Origin: Argyresthia goedartella
Lineage: Eukaryota > Arthropoda > Insecta > Lepidoptera > Argyresthiidae
Assembly (NCBI GenBank): GCA_949825045.1
Contig: OX463822.1
Location: 30,816,703 to 30,880,702 of the forward strand
Reading direction: 5' to 3'
DNA length: 64,000 nt
A program made the position numbers and the translations under genes. Of the stretch, positions 51,409 to 63,445 are shown in pieces. Under the pieces are notes generated by a model. That model was not told the origin of the DNA and did not search any database. It saw only the letters and a program-made list of their open reading frames with translations. Within the stretch, counting starts at the first letter, position 1. Each line of letters starts with the position of its first letter.

Positions 51409-54360
51409 CTGACAAAGCGAAGGCAAACATTTTTGAGTTTGAATACTTTAAACCTCATGAAGATTTTAGGACTTTCCTTTTCTAATTTGCTTTGTGAAAC
51501 TAAGAAGGTCGGATCTATAAAAGCTATATCACCTTCTTGGTAACAAATCGTCGTAGCGGGATCATGTTTTTTGGTCTATTTGCAAGAACGCGGCACTTAT
51601 TGTAATAGGTTTGAGCGTGCGGCTTCCAACCGGACCGAATAACAACTGGTTTTAAATCTCGTTTAATTTATCGCTGGCTATTCAAGTCAGTATCTTCTCA
51701 CTCGCACTGCGATAAAAAATTATGATAATTGCTCGATCGAGGATTTAACAGTCAAAATAGTGGGTCGTTCGTTATGCCTCCTTATTATTAACTAGTGGTT
51801 CTGTGAGAACAGTAGACCTCGCGAGCCCTTCGACATACCTACATACCTACCACATGACTGACGGACAAAAGGCTTTATTAAAATGCGATAGAAGTTTAGT
51901 TTGCGCAACAATTTGACGAAGAAATTTCAATTTTAAATTCAATTTCAGGTGCTTGAATTTTCCAATTACTATGCAGACTTTTGAGCAAAATAGGGGTATA
52001 AGTTTTGTCGATAACTGGCGTTTCCTTAGTCCTAGCCTAGAAGGTCAAATCTGGTGTTTACGGGTTGGTCTCGTGAAGGCGGAGAGAACTGCGTAGGTAC
52101 TATATATCTGATTAGGTACCTATAAATTCTCTGCAATAAAATTAAAAACTGAAATCCGCTAAACGAATAATGTTTGCTACAATCAAACCTGCCCCCCCCC
52201 CCCCGCCCCCATTTCCCCCCCTTCCATTCCTCCCCCTTGCACTGGACGAACAACTGGAATTATTTATAATAAATGAAATAACCCGGCTGCACTTTACTTC
52301 AATACCACATACAAACATATGAATGCACCTGGTTACGTATATATATGGAGTATGAAAGTACGCACCAATAACTTTGTAATGCCATAAGTCCGCCATTAAA
52401 AAATAAACTGACTCGACAAAAAAATCTATATAATTATCGAAGCTGCTCACATAATTTCACGAGATTCGGCTGGGAAATGCGACCTGTAGGACTATTTATT
52501 AATCTGTGCTGTAGGCGGGAACAGACAGAAAGACAGAAGGACAAACGCATTTTTGGCCAGTCTCGAAACTGGACGTTACTTTCAAAGTTGTGCAGTGCTT
52601 TATTCCTAGGATGTTCCTAAAATGTAGTGAAGCCAGCGTTCTTTTTACGTGACCCGTAAAACCCGTGCCACAGTGATGCAAACAAGGCTTCCACAGTGGT
52701 CACCTTAGTGGGAGGCTTGTGGAGCCCGCGGTTGGGTTTGCGTCCACACAGGTTGACAACAAGGCCTCCACTTCATTGTGTTGTCGACTCTGCGTAGACA
52801 CTTACATATTGCGATATGGCTCCGTATCTGTCAAATTTTCAGAAAGTTAGTGAAGCACCTCCCTTTGGTAGGCAAATTTTAAGTGGTCGATTTTCTTCTT
52901 AGTTGATGTTCCTTTTGATGTTGGGCCTATGCTATATGGTCTTACATTTCTCTGTCAGCTTACATAATACATTTCCCAGCATACTTTTTTTCGGGCCTGT
53001 GATGAAAGATGTTATAAATATGTAAATATTTAGTTAAATTATATCGAATATACCTACCGCAATAGGCTAAGTTAAGCCTGTTATGGTAGTTATAAATGAA
53101 AATATAAATAAATGATTCGGAGGAAAAGTCTCAGAGACAAGACTGTCTTTATATAATTTGATAAAGTCGGTTAGAGCTTCTTTTCTCGCCTCGCCATTTT
53201 GATGATTTTACACGTTGGAATTTAACAACACAGACTGCCGCTGTGCAACTGAACTGTGAACTGAACTGACCACCATGTGTGGTGGAACAAGCGGCTACAA
53301 TGTGGAAAACGCCAGCCTCCACACGCGTTGGCAACGCACGCCCGTCCACAAAGGTTGTAAAAAGGTCAAACGAATTTTGGTAGCAAACAAGCGGTTACAC
53401 CGTTTTAAACCCCCTGTGGAAACGCTTGAGGTACTTAGGTAAGTACCTACGCTACATCGTATACTACACATTACCTATTAAATATTCTGTGACAATACTA
53501 TAGAGAACAGCCAGCGTTAAACGCCTATGTAAATCACGCGGGCAACGTTTAATAACGTGGATGGAGACATTTTATCGTTTGCTTTCACATTTAATAAATG
53601 GCACAAAACAAGAAAAGATCGTATTCAGTTAGGTAAGTTGAGTAACTTTGTTTAATATTATAACATACGATGCTATATTTTTTTTTATTATTTTATGTTT
53701 TGTTTTGTATATGCCGCTAGAGTACCACTACAGCGTTTCACGGACAGAAATTACAAGTGTATTGTTTTGTTATATGCATTAACTAGCCATTGCGTGAAAT
53801 GGAACAATTCTATTTCCGTATGTTTGTACAGTTGGCACTACTGAATTCTAGAAACTTGCCGAAAAAAGGTTACCATTACCAAATATTTGCCTGAAATAAG
53901 GTAAAACTCGTGAATTTATTGACAAGATGATTAAAAAGCAAAGCTTGCAAAAGGCTCGATAAATGGTGTTAGCGCTCTTTCTATTCTTTGAATAACTTTG
54001 ACATCTTCATATGAGTATATACACTTGAGTCGATATAATCATCAATCAATCACTCATACATCATTTGAAAGGTCATACATACATAACACAACAATAGCAT
54101 TATTTTATTGTATGGCACCAACAATGAAACTCATTCAGGAAAGGAACTATGAACATTTTTTAATAAAATTATTTACAGTTGTTTTTGTGTATACAATTAC
54201 TTATTTGGATTACTACATTAACCTCTAGGCATCGTACGTACGGACGTAACCTTACCGCTGCCGTATGGAGTAGTCAAAGTCAGGTAGGTATTCAGAGAAT
54301 TGTGTTGACTCGCGTTCTAAGTAGTCGGCCTAAGCGCATATAGCACGATTAAACTAATAA
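51409..54360. other. Intron/upstream DNA of ACADSB; first exon not identified
   Basis: No convincing first exon could be read on the minus strand. A poly-C/GC run lies at about 52191-52225. 52290-52345 (CAATACCACATACAAACATA, TGAATGCACCTGGTTACGTA) matches the end of the MITE at 3400-3795. 52686-53400 contains a stretch rich in CCACA/TGTGG and is unrecognised. Short frames only. Confidence 0.45.
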
Positions 54361-54826
54361 AAAATGAGTCAAGTGCGGGTCAGACTCGCACACGAAAGGT
54401 TCTTTACCATCATACAAGAAAACTTAACTAATAAAATATATATATATATATATAATGACCGAACGTGGATTTGAACCCAGAACCCTGACATTGCGAAACT
54501 GATATCAAATTGCGCCGCCACAATCATGCTATAAACCACAAAATCTACGATCAAATTTGAATATTTTATGGTTTGTTATATCGCGGGTGGTAAAACACGT
54601 TTCATTATACTCCCTTTAATTTATAAAATCTTGGGTAGTTCATTACTTGTTGCTGCAGCGGCAACAATAATCCTTTGGTGAAAAATTCAACTCACTACCT
54701 ATTACGGTTCATGAGATACAGCCCGCTGACGGACGGATGGATAGACAGACGGACGGACGGACGGACAGAGGAGGCTTAGTACTAGGGTCCCGTCTGGCAT
54801 ACTTCGGTTATGGAACCCTAAAAAAT
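54361..54826 (+). mobile_element. Full-length GTCY-MITE
   Basis: The best-preserved copy. Left end GAGTCAAGTGCGGGTCAGAC then TCGCACACGAAAGGTTC, a (TA)n run at 54438, and the inner block GTTGCTGCAGCGGCAACAAT. GGTTCATGAGATACAGCCCG is followed by the (GGAC)n array at 54728-54772. Right end GGGTCCCGTCTGGCATACTT then GGTTATGGAACCCTAAAAAA. Confidence 0.8.
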
Positions 54827-55335
54827 AGTTTTTAATAGAACCAGACAAGAGCTGTCGGATTTCAGGCTGTCAATTTAGTTCGTTTTACCAGTTAATTCGT
54901 CTTGCATCAACGCCTTTAGAATTCCACTTCGATTTCATTAATTACGAATTTTTTCATTAATTTCGAATTAATTTTTTTTTCGTTACTGTCAGCAAACCTC
55001 TCATTTCAATTTGGTAAAACTGCACTTTTGGCAAAGTGGTATTTAATATATTGCAACACCATAACTGTCAAATTTTCTTTAAAGAGCAGAGGGAGCACAG
55101 CACACGACGTTTCTCGAAAAAACTGTGGTCTCGCTTGATTTTCTGATATCCATCGTCGCAGTGCGAAAACCGCGAAAACACGAAACAATCTTAAAACCTC
55201 ACAGAAACCCTCAGTACAACCGCATTGTCTAGATTCCCGTGAAGCGATTATAGGGACAAATTGGTGAATTGCCGTTTTGTGTGTGATCGATTGGTTTCCA
55301 CGTTTTTCTTAAGACTGGGTGTTTAAGGCTTAGTC

Positions 55336-56904
55336 ATGGCTAAATGGGGTGAGGGCGACCCGCGCTGGATCGTGGAAGAGCGGCCTGACGCCACCAACGT
55401 CAATAATTGGCATTGGACAGAGAAAAACGCTGGCCCATGGTCCAAAGACAGGCTTAAAGAACTGTTCAATGACATGAAAATAACCCAAAACGGAACGGAC
55501 TGCAGGATTTCGGAGGTGGAAAAGATTGATGGGGAAGCATCAGCTAATAATAGGAAAGGAAAATTAATATTCTTCTATGAGTGGAACTTGAAGTTCAAGT
55601 GGGAAGGTCGGTTGGCTGGTGGTAATGATCTGGTGACTGGAGAAGTAGTGATACCAAATTTGTCTGAAGAGAATGATGTGAACGAAGTAGATGTGAGTAT
55701 TGTGATGGATATATACAATCTGCTCAACTTTCTAAGTCAACTAGTTACTAGATACTAACTAAAAGCTAGCATGAAGAAGTCCAAACATCCTCTGCTTTGC
55801 CTACTGCTATTCTGGGAAGATGGCATGAGGATATGTGATGTTGATGTCCTCCACAATGTCATTGTCGCTGGAGTAACCTTCTTCACCTAAGCAGATGTGA
55901 CTTCCGAAACTTAACTAGGTCATAAACATGCTGCTGTATGTATTTCTTTTGTATTTAAAATTATATTTTGTTGAATTTCAGATAACAGTCACAATTACAG
56001 GCACTGGTGATGAAGCCCAGCGTGTCAAAGCCTTCATGCACAGTACTGGCCGTGAACAAATCCGAGGACAACTTGCCGAATACATCAGAAGCCTGAAAGA
56101 GGAGTTCTCCAAAGGCCTAATTCTGCCCAAAAAAGGCGAACCACAAGTCAAACCAGACAATGTCTCAACAATCACCAGCGGTTTCAACAAGAAAGTTAAC
56201 ATGGAACCCATCATCTCCAAACAAGCCAGTTCGCAGATTGGATGTAAACTTGATACGAAAACCATTGAGCTCTCTGAGTCCTTCCAATGCCGAGGGCAGG
56301 AGTTTTATGATGCATTGACTAGGATAGAAATGGTGACAGCATTTACCCGAGGCCATGTTAAGATGCATCCAGAAAAGGGTGGAAAGTTTGCCATGTTTGG
56401 TGGTAACATAACCGGAGAGTTTAGAGAGTTGGTGCCTGGAAAAAAGATTGTTCAGCTCTGGAGATACAAGCAGTGGCCTGATCAGCATTTCTCTGAAGTT
56501 ACCATCAGTATTGAAGAGAAGGTAACCAGCTTTGCATAAATTTTACTTTCTCAAATTTCCCTCAGTCCTGGAGACAGCAATTGCTGTCCATTTTTATTGA
56601 GTAGCGTTTGTGTTTCATTGCTGAGCAAAATTGCCTTCCCCTTTTTCAAGTATCAGTTAGTTCAATCAGTTAAAGGAGGGTAACACAGCTAACCACAACA
56701 AAACAGTGAAACATTTCAGTTGTATATCTTGGTGATCAACAATAACAAATGTTACTTTATTCTGTTCCCCAGGAAGACCACACACTAGTGACGGTGAAGC
56801 AGGCCCTTGTGCCAGCCGCCGAGGTTGACAAGACTCTGGAGAACTGGAAGCGATACTACTTCGAGAGCATCAAGCGCACTTTTGGCTTTGGTGCATTCTT
56901 GTGA
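55336..56904 (+). CDS. AHSA1: AHSA1, activator of Hsp90 ATPase, three exons
   Basis: Exons 55336-55692, 55982-56521 and 56773-56904, all in phase 0 with GTGAGT/TTTCAG and GTAACC/CCCCAG borders. They join to 342 codons (human AHSA1 has 338). Aha1 is a cytosolic co-chaperone that binds the Hsp90 middle domain and stimulates ATP hydrolysis. The N-terminus carries the conserved NxNNWHW motif (NVNNWHWTEKNAGPW, residues about 21-35). The Aha1 N domain continues to about residue 160 (KLIFFYEWNLKFKWEG, GEVVIPNLSEEN). The START-like C-terminal domain spans about 205-335 (RGQEFYDALTRIEMVTAFTR, GGKFAMFGGNITGEF, LWRYKQWPDQHFSEV). The last exon encodes ALVPAAEVDKTLENWKRYYF and FGFGAFL. The poly(A) signal is at 57046. 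Confidence 0.95.
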
Positions 56905-57045
56905 TCTCGCTTTGAGTACCTAGGTACGTTTCTGTAGTTGACAAGCATCAGACTTAACAACTAAGGTCGACTAGCTAGAGTGACATATTGGCAAAATCAA
57001 CACTTTGTAGTTATTTCTCTGCTGTTCAAACGAAGTCCCAAGTAA

Positions 57046-57051
57046 AATAAA
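57046..57051 (+). terminator. Poly(A) signal of AHSA1
   Basis: AATAAA 142 bp after the AHSA1 stop codon, the first such signal downstream. Confidence 0.6.
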
Positions 57052-57224
57052 TTAGGCTTGTGTTTAAACAATTACCAAAAATTTCGAAAATTTACTACCA
57101 ATAAATTCGAAGTGACTGCCAGAATTAGTAAATGATCACTAAATTGTGTTTGGATAAATCACCAAACTTTGTTTATGTTTTGTGTATTAGTTTATGTTTT
57201 AGGTATTTTTTGTTGTTCTTACAT

Positions 57225-57345
57225 ATTCAACCTAACACGAAGTATAAAGGGGGCTTCGCTTTGTTCACGCCCTTTACCCTTCACCTAAGCTACTGCAGTA
57301 TTTTGCCCTGATATTTTCTGCAACTTGGTGATAATTTATACGCAT
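57225..57345 (+). repeat. Fragment of the 59695 MITE family
   Basis: TTGTTGTTCTTACATATTCA, ACCTAACACGAAGTATAAAG, GCTACTGCAGTATTTTGCCC and TGATATTTTCTGC match the interior of 59695-61329. Here the stretch CTTTACCCTTCACCTAAGCT is complete. Confidence 0.65.
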
Positions 57346-57640
57346 TTTTGGTAAAAATAATAATAATGGGTGATCGTTATATTTGTTGCCAATAAATTAA
57401 TACAACAATTTTGGGACCTTTTTCTAGATTTTGTAATAACAGAAGCGCGATTGGAGGATTTTCGCTCGATAGAAATAAATTTACACTTTTTCTGATATTC
57501 TGACAAATTGGAATAGCACACAGAATTCATTTTATTTTATTTAGATGGGTATTGACAATACATACTTAAATTACCTATTATAGAAATGTCTATAGCTGTT
57601 TTAGTTAATTTTGTATCAATTTAAAACCGACTTTGTCGTT

Positions 57641-57725
57641 TTTCCCCGATTCCATCCCTCTCACAATGCGGGTCATTCCGCCTCGAGTAACGGGGACCAT
57701 TGCATGGACGAGGTATCCCCTTAAG
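57641..57725 (+). repeat. Interspersed repeat family C, fragment
   Basis: CATCCCTCTCACAATGCGGG, TCATTCCGCCTCGAGTAACG and GGGACCATTGCATGGACGAG match one end of 62084-62471. Confidence 0.7.
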
Positions 57726-57729
57726 CATA

Positions 57730-59420
57730 ACCTCGAGTAAACTTTGACAACTCCATATAAATTTGTGTGGAGTGGTCTACTCTTGTTTGGTGTTAACTGG
57801 ACATTGAAATAGTCAAACTAAACTGGATCCTATGTATTTCTTGGATCAGGTTTACTGTGTATGTGGTGTAAGTCAGTCATCATTAGAGAGAGATCATACT
57901 TCTGGCGGATATAAGCCCCTCCTGATTGGGATTCAGGGATATAAGTTCTCAAACTGGTTATGGTTAGTTAGCTTGCACCGAACAGTGAAATGAAATGAAT
58001 GAATGAAACTTACTACTCTGTGGCAATCATCTCTCATCAAATCTCAAAATATCAACTCTTAAACCATAGTTTAAATATGTTACCATTTATCTTATTCATG
58101 TGTTGTGAGTAATAAATGATGACTAGGAGTTCATTAAGTCGACGTTAAAAACGAATTACAGCGGAGCGAATCTCGAGCGGAAAAGAAAAAATAATCCCAC
58201 TGTACATAGTGCTCGCTGTCTCGCTCACTGGCTTCGTAACAACGCTCGCTGTCTCGCTCACATACCCACGCGACAAGTCTGCTGCAGTCGCAGTTGCGGC
58301 TTCGAACTGGCAACTTAACAATAATATTTCTCTGCTTCCAGGTTCAATTCTAATGTTAAGCGGATATCATTGGAGAACTACAGCCAACTCCGGAATTCAG
58401 GATAGCTACCTTTTATACGCCACATCTGTGATTATCAAAATAAGCGGAAAATTTCAAGTGACTTATATGTTTTTGTAGCATACTGTGAACAAGTTATTGG
58501 ATGTAATATGTAACACTTGGAGATGTTTTGCTGACTTATTGAATTGTAAATATGACGTTGAGTTTAAATGAATTCAGTACATGGAATATGTATGCCTAAC
58601 GGGTATTTTGATTTGCTTATTCATTAGTGTTTTTTTTTTGCTTTCGGGTTATCTGCCTTTCTCTCAGATAATAAATGCGTAATGTATTTTTTTTGTAACG
58701 CCAGCTTTAATACATTACTTTTGATTTAGTACACATACCTTAATAGTTCAAAATCCGGAGTGGACTTGAGAGCTCGTGCTTAAACCGGATCTTTTTGCAT
58801 ATTCGCAATAATGCCTTTGGTCCAAGATCTATTTCGAATTAAATTAATTTTCGTGAGGAGACTCCACATCCTTAAATCTGCTGCTGCTCTTAACGATATC
58901 GTGGAGCTCCGATTTACTGTTGTTAATGTACAAGATAAGCACATCACAAGATGTGCCTTTTCTCTTGATAATGCAATATAAATCAATAGTTTAGAAGCAG
59001 CCAGAAATGCCTAATATACTAATAGACTTATGAATAGACTGATGATTTTTGAATTCATAGCGAGACATCCCAGACCGTGTAGAATAATAAATAAAGACAA
59101 TTAATTACTGCCATATATAGAACCACACGAAAAACATCTCCAAATTACAATATTTTTAGTAACTCTAAAACATATATAATATGTAGGTACGTTTGGCTAA
59201 CATATTTGTTTCAGTTATGCTTTAAGTGATTATAGTAGCAGATCTGTGGGAGCAGTCTTTTTAGTTATTTATATGGAATTCCCCAATAAATTATGTTAGT
59301 TATTTGACTAACTGGCGTTTCATTTCAACGAGTTCATGGAGGAGCTAATAGGCCATGCATTTTTCTGAAATATATATTTTTTGAAATTTTAAGAAACTAT
59401 GTAATTTAAATATTTTTGGG
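57730..59420. other. No recognisable gene
   Basis: Contains an 18-bp direct repeat GCTCGCTGTCTCGCTCAC at about 58211 and 58243, and short frames 58209-58478 (plus) and 58780-58986 (minus) with no recognised motif. Otherwise AT-rich spacer. Confidence 0.45.
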
Positions 59421-59426
59421 AAATAT

Positions 59427-59520
59427 TAAACTGCACATCAAAAATACTGATTTGCACAGCAAATATCAGGGCAAAATGCTGCGGTAGCTTAGGTGAAGGG
59501 TAAAGGGGGTGAGCGAAGCG
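59427..59520 (-). repeat. Fragment of the 59695 MITE family, reverse
   Basis: ATTAAACTGCACATCAAAAA, TGATTTGCACAGCAAATATC and AGGGCAAAATGCTGCGGTAG are the complement of the right part of the element at 59695-61329. Confidence 0.65.
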
Positions 59521-59824
59521 ATAACCCGGATTTGTTATTCGTACCAATCCTAGAACATCTGCGAGAAGAATGGGTTGTCAAGTGAATGCAGAATATTTCT
59601 AGAATTATTCGCAGTTTTGTTTGTGCTACTTGGAACAAATTGTAATGATTGCTGGTGGGCTGATAAATTTGCAGGATGCTATTGTTAAAAGGCTAGTATT
59701 TAATCGCACATCAAAAATACTGATTTTCACAGCAAAAAAGGATCAGCAAAAACACTTTGTTTTAAGTATTTTTGTTGTTCTTACATATTCAACCTAATAC
59801 GAAGGATAACTACCGCCTAAGCTA

Positions 59825-61263
59825 CCGTGAAACTTGGCAACTTTGCCAAGGGTTAGTAAATTTGCCATCAGCGTTGTGCCTACGGCAATCCTGCAATATC
59901 TCAGTCTACTACCATTTTTTTGTGTTGTGACTATTTTTAGGGGAAAATACGATTATCAATTGGCAACACTGTTTTGAATAGGGTAACACCAAGGCAGCCA
60001 TTATTTGTCATTTGAGAGAAAAAATCCGTCACGCATCTAACCTAAAAATACAGTGCTCCAGAACATCTATTATTTTTGAGCGGAACCATCGGATCCAGGT
60101 ACGTAACATTTTCATATAATGTTAGTTTTATGGTAAGGAATGGATTTATATTGTTATAAATGCCGTAATGTTTGAATTGTGTCATATAATTGCGTTGGCA
60201 AAGTTACTAGACCATGCCGGCCAGTATGGGAGGGCAACTTTGCCATGTTTTCAAGTGGCCTAGGGTTGTACCAAAACAAAAATAATTCTACTAGGTACAT
60301 ACCTAACATTATAAACGCGAAAGTTTGAGAGTGAATATGTGTGTTTGTGTGTATGTTTGTTACCTCTTCAAGCTCAAACAGCTGGTCTAATTTTATGAAA
60401 TTTGGACACTGACGCTTCTGACATCCTGGATTAAAACACAGGCTACGTACTTTATATCCGGGAAAAAATGCAGTGTTCACGCGGGATGATGAAAAGTTGA
60501 AATAGGTAATCGATTTTTTACCAACAACTATAACCTAAAATTCACGCGGGCGGAAAGCTAGTAGGTAGTAGGTAGCATAAAAATGGTTGCATTGCGCCGA
60601 TTGTGTCGCCCTCGTCAGTTTATTTTTATTTATTAATTTAATTTTAAAAACTGACAAGGGCACCAGAATCAGCCCAAAGCAGCCTTAAAGAGTTTCCTAT
60701 CGTGTTTCGTTTCTGATAATGTTTATATATATATAAACATATTTTGTACGTTTCTCCTTAGTACTTATGTACCTGATTACTAATATGTAACAAAACAAAT
60801 AAATAGTTAAAAAATAATCAAATCTTTTTTCTCAATTGTGCCAACCCTGACCACATTCACTGACTTTATATGAAAATTTCTTATATGGGTATACAACTTT
60901 GCCATTTCGTCTGTGCTTTATTTCATAATAATTATAACCTATCGGTCAAATTCCTAACCTTTTGTATCCTACCTATTGAGTATTACTTACTAATATTGTA
61001 AATACAAATTCCATTGTTGATAACGCAAAAATGTAATTGGCAAAGTTGCCACACGGTGTAGGTAACTTTGCCAGTTTTGTTTTTAGGCGTTAACCTTTAT
61101 AATACGTCGTATTATATAATAATATGCATGTTTATGCACTCATAGATAAATATATTGTCTGTCGCTTCATACATACTTCAACGGTTGCATACAAGTTCTG
61201 GTGAAAAATGGATTATGACTTTTCAACACTAGTAAAAAGTGGCAAAGTTGCCAGGTTCCACGG
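59825..61263. mobile_element. 1.44-kb non-autonomous DNA element, TA duplication
   Basis: Terminal inverted repeats CCGTGAAACTTGGCAACTTT and AAAGTTGCCAGGTTCCACGG, flanked by TA at 59823-59824 and 61264-61265. Removing the element and one TA restores the outer repeat sequence AGCTACCGCAG. The GGCAAAGTTGCC/GGCAACTTTGCC motif or half of it recurs at about 60196, 60232, 60896, 61038 and 61066 inside. No transposase frame. The Helitron-like piece 60296-60565 is nested within. Confidence 0.8.
60296..60565 (+). mobile_element. Helitron-like non-autonomous repeat
   Basis: Starts near ACCTAACATTATAAACGCGA with AAGTTTGAGAGTGAATATGT. The middle has TTACCTCTTCAAGCTCAAAC and TTATGAAATTTGGACACTGA, and the end is CACGCGGGCGGAAAGCTAGT. 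The CTAGT-type end after a GC-rich stretch and the typical text-like layout match lepidopteran Helitron derivatives. Assigned by general resemblance only. Confidence 0.55.
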
Positions 61264-61339
61264 TACCGCAGTATTTTGCCCTGATATTTGCTGTGAAAAT
61301 CTGTATTATTGATGTGCAGTTTAATATTTCCTTAATAAA

Positions 61340-62083
61340 AATTCACTAAATTTCTAAGAATATGTATGGTTTTATTTATACAAAACATATACTAGTAATA
61401 TTTTACACAAAATTGAATTTGTGCAGCTGACCATAGCTGACTCAGCATTGATACTACCAGAAGTAGGGAATAAACGTTTATTTCTTTCTTTCTTTCTTTC
61501 TAAGTAGACTCGGTAGTACCACGGGTAGATAGATACTTAGATGATGAGGTGGGACGCCCGCTGAACACGGGTGGATGATCGGTCCTCTTTGAGACTATTT
61601 CACCCAATTCCCAGTGTTTGAGCACCGGTTACTGTTGATACTTCCCTCCCTAAATCTCTTTGTTCTTGAGCTGCTGATATAGGTAGGTAGTCTGGGTTCT
61701 GGCACAATAAATCTCTGGTCTGCACCGCACCGGTTCGATATACTTACCGCGGGTATATCGTGATAGATGTGATCACAGGCCCGCTTCTCAAGCCAAAATA
61801 AAAGCAGTAGGGAATGGTTGCAGCCACCTCAAAATAAAAATTATACGTATTATTAATGTTGCAAAAAATATTTGTACAATAATATAAAAATTGCATACCT
61901 ATTACCACAAAAAAAAAGTTAAGTTCTACAATATGCTTAATTCTGGGCCAGTGCGAGAAGCAAGCCGCCCTCAGACCCGAGTGGAGGGCTTTGGTTAAAA
62001 CTAAAGTCCGTGACTTTGAAATTCACCGGCGCGCCGTGATACGAAAAAAAAATGGGTTTTTTTTCGAATCCATTTACTACAAC
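61340..62083. other. No gene seen
   Basis: AT-rich, with a (TTTC)n run at 61480-61500 that looks like a LINE tail (preceded by AGGGAATAAACG). 61720-61790 is GC-richer and unrecognised. Confidence 0.45.
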
Positions 62084-62471
62084 ATGAAGTCGTCTACAGA
62101 TTTGGTTTTTGGGGTTAACGTTTATTGAGTATTTGATGAAGATTTTCACTAAAGGGAAACGCGATTGGATGAAATGTTATCGATAGAATTTTATTACGAA
62201 AACACCTCTAAATTGTTTTATTTTTTCCTGTAATTCTGAAATCCTAACTAATTTCATTGTGGAACTGCGGTCAAAATGTAGATACATATTATGTATTCGC
62301 AAAATCTCCTTAAAAAACTTTTTAACAAAATAGCGTAGTTTATTTTTAAACATTTTTTTCGGTGGTTTAGCGCTATGTTTTTTAATTTTTTCCCGAGTCC
62401 GTCACTCTCACACTGCGGGTCTTTCCGCCTGGAGTAACGGGGACCTTTGCACGGACGAGGTAGCGCCTTAC
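62084..62471 (+). repeat. Interspersed repeat family C, copy 2
   Basis: Inverted relative to 12319-12705. Shared blocks run from CTACAGATTTG through GTTTATTGAGTATTTGAT and CGCGATTGGATGAAAT to ACGGACGAGGTAGCGCCTTA. No defined coding frame. Confidence 0.8.
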
Positions 62472-62479
62472 CGACCACC

Positions 62480-62650
62480 GCTAACTCAGTCTTATAATTA
62501 TATTAATGGATTGCTCACATGCCCGCAATGCGCGAGGTTTTTCACAAGGAAGATAGGCTACACAAGCCACATGCGAACATATGAGCGAGTTCAAAGCTCA
62601 TGAAGCGGTCGCCGTGACCGAAATCGGTCGCACCACTTATGCTTAATTCT
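62480..62650 (+). pseudogene. LINE C-terminal zinc-finger tail
   Basis: Reads NGLLTCPQCARFFTRKIGYT, SHMRTYE and, after a frame change, HEAVAVTEIGRTT. This is the C2H2-like C-P-x-C...G...SH.R.H tail of many insect LINE ORF2 proteins, followed by the usual 3' end. Only the last 40-50 codons remain. Confidence 0.6.
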
Positions 62651-63419
62651 CAAACCCCCAGGTTGTTTTGAGGCATCGCGATTTTGAACCTTATGCCATG
62701 GTATTAAACTTCAAAACCTATATATAACGGTAAAATGGCATCATATGATGCCTTGCATCGTTGAGAGGAAGAGCAATTTTGCAGTAGATAAAAATTCCCA
62801 CCTGCAGAAGCTTGACAATCAGAACAGTTTTATTTTTTTTTATTTATTTACACAAAATTTTACATAGTTACTCATTATGGGAACACCACTTGTTTAATAT
62901 TTATGCTTCGGACGCACCGGGTTTGTTGCGCGGATCGACCGCGAGTAATCGGGACATCACTAAGCGGAAACGGACCGCAGCTGTCACTCGTACCAACGAG
63001 AGGAAAAAATTCGAGGTTATCTTTTCTGGTCGGGAGAACAATCATGTCTGCTCAGGCATCGTGCCATTGATGGTATTTCGGTGTACCAATTACCAAATAC
63101 AGGCGTCGGGCCTGGTCGGAGTGTTAATCATCTACATCGTCGGGAAATAAGTAGATTCGCGTCAGCGGTCAAGTGATCCGTGTTGATTGGACATCGTCGT
63201 ATCGGTAGCGGCGACTCCACGTGACGGCAGGCAGCACGCCGGCGACAGCGTCGGGCAGCGACGGCAAGGTTCAGTTCCTCTCCTATCCCAAAACTGTCTC
63301 CTATCCCGCATTCCTGTCTCGAATCGAGCTTTCGATCCCCGGTCTGCGACGACAAGGTCAGTAACAATCATTCAACTCACTTTTCTCTCACGTGCTGGCA
63401 AAAGCCCACCCCCTCAGGA
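62651..63419. other. GC-richer segment, possible LTR sequence
   Basis: The 62812-63150 frame contains a basic stretch (DITKRKRTAAVTRTNERKKF) but no family I recognise. The sequence from about 63130 is clearly richer in GC than its surroundings and leads up to the LTR-like end at 63452, so part of it may be an LTR. The start of that LTR could not be fixed. Confidence 0.35.
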
Positions 63420-63445
63420 TTCCACGCCGTTCGGTAGGCGTGGAA
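63420..63445 (+). other. Perfect 9-bp stem hairpin
   Basis: TTCCACGCC and GGCGTGGAA around an 8-base loop, seven bases before a candidate LTR end. Confidence 0.75.

Larger units (their letters stand above)
59695..61329. mobile_element. Foldback MITE split by a later insertion
   Basis: The left part 59695-59824 begins CTAGTATTTAATCGCACATC with TACTGATTTTCACAGCAAA. The right part 61264-61329 reads CCGCAGTATTTTGCCCTGAT, TTTGCTGTGAAAATCTG and TGATGTGCAGTTTAAT. Joined, they give an element of about 195 bp with inverted termini, matching the unsplit relatives at 49672-49905 and 57225-57345. Confidence 0.75.

Noticed and set aside
51411..51430. ATG at 51428-51430 (minus) as ACADSB start
   Set aside because: It is not in frame with the exon, and the CAG at 51410 is a good acceptor; the start codon must be in another exon.
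55006..55188. Minus-strand frame MFRVFAVFALRRW as a possible ACADSB first exon
   Set aside because: It begins with TTG, has no suitable in-frame donor, and overlaps the AHSA1 promoter region; only a vague targeting-peptide look.
62812..63150. 112-codon frame with a basic stretch
   Set aside because: No recognisable family; N-terminal part lies in low-complexity AT-rich DNA; may be part of an LTR.
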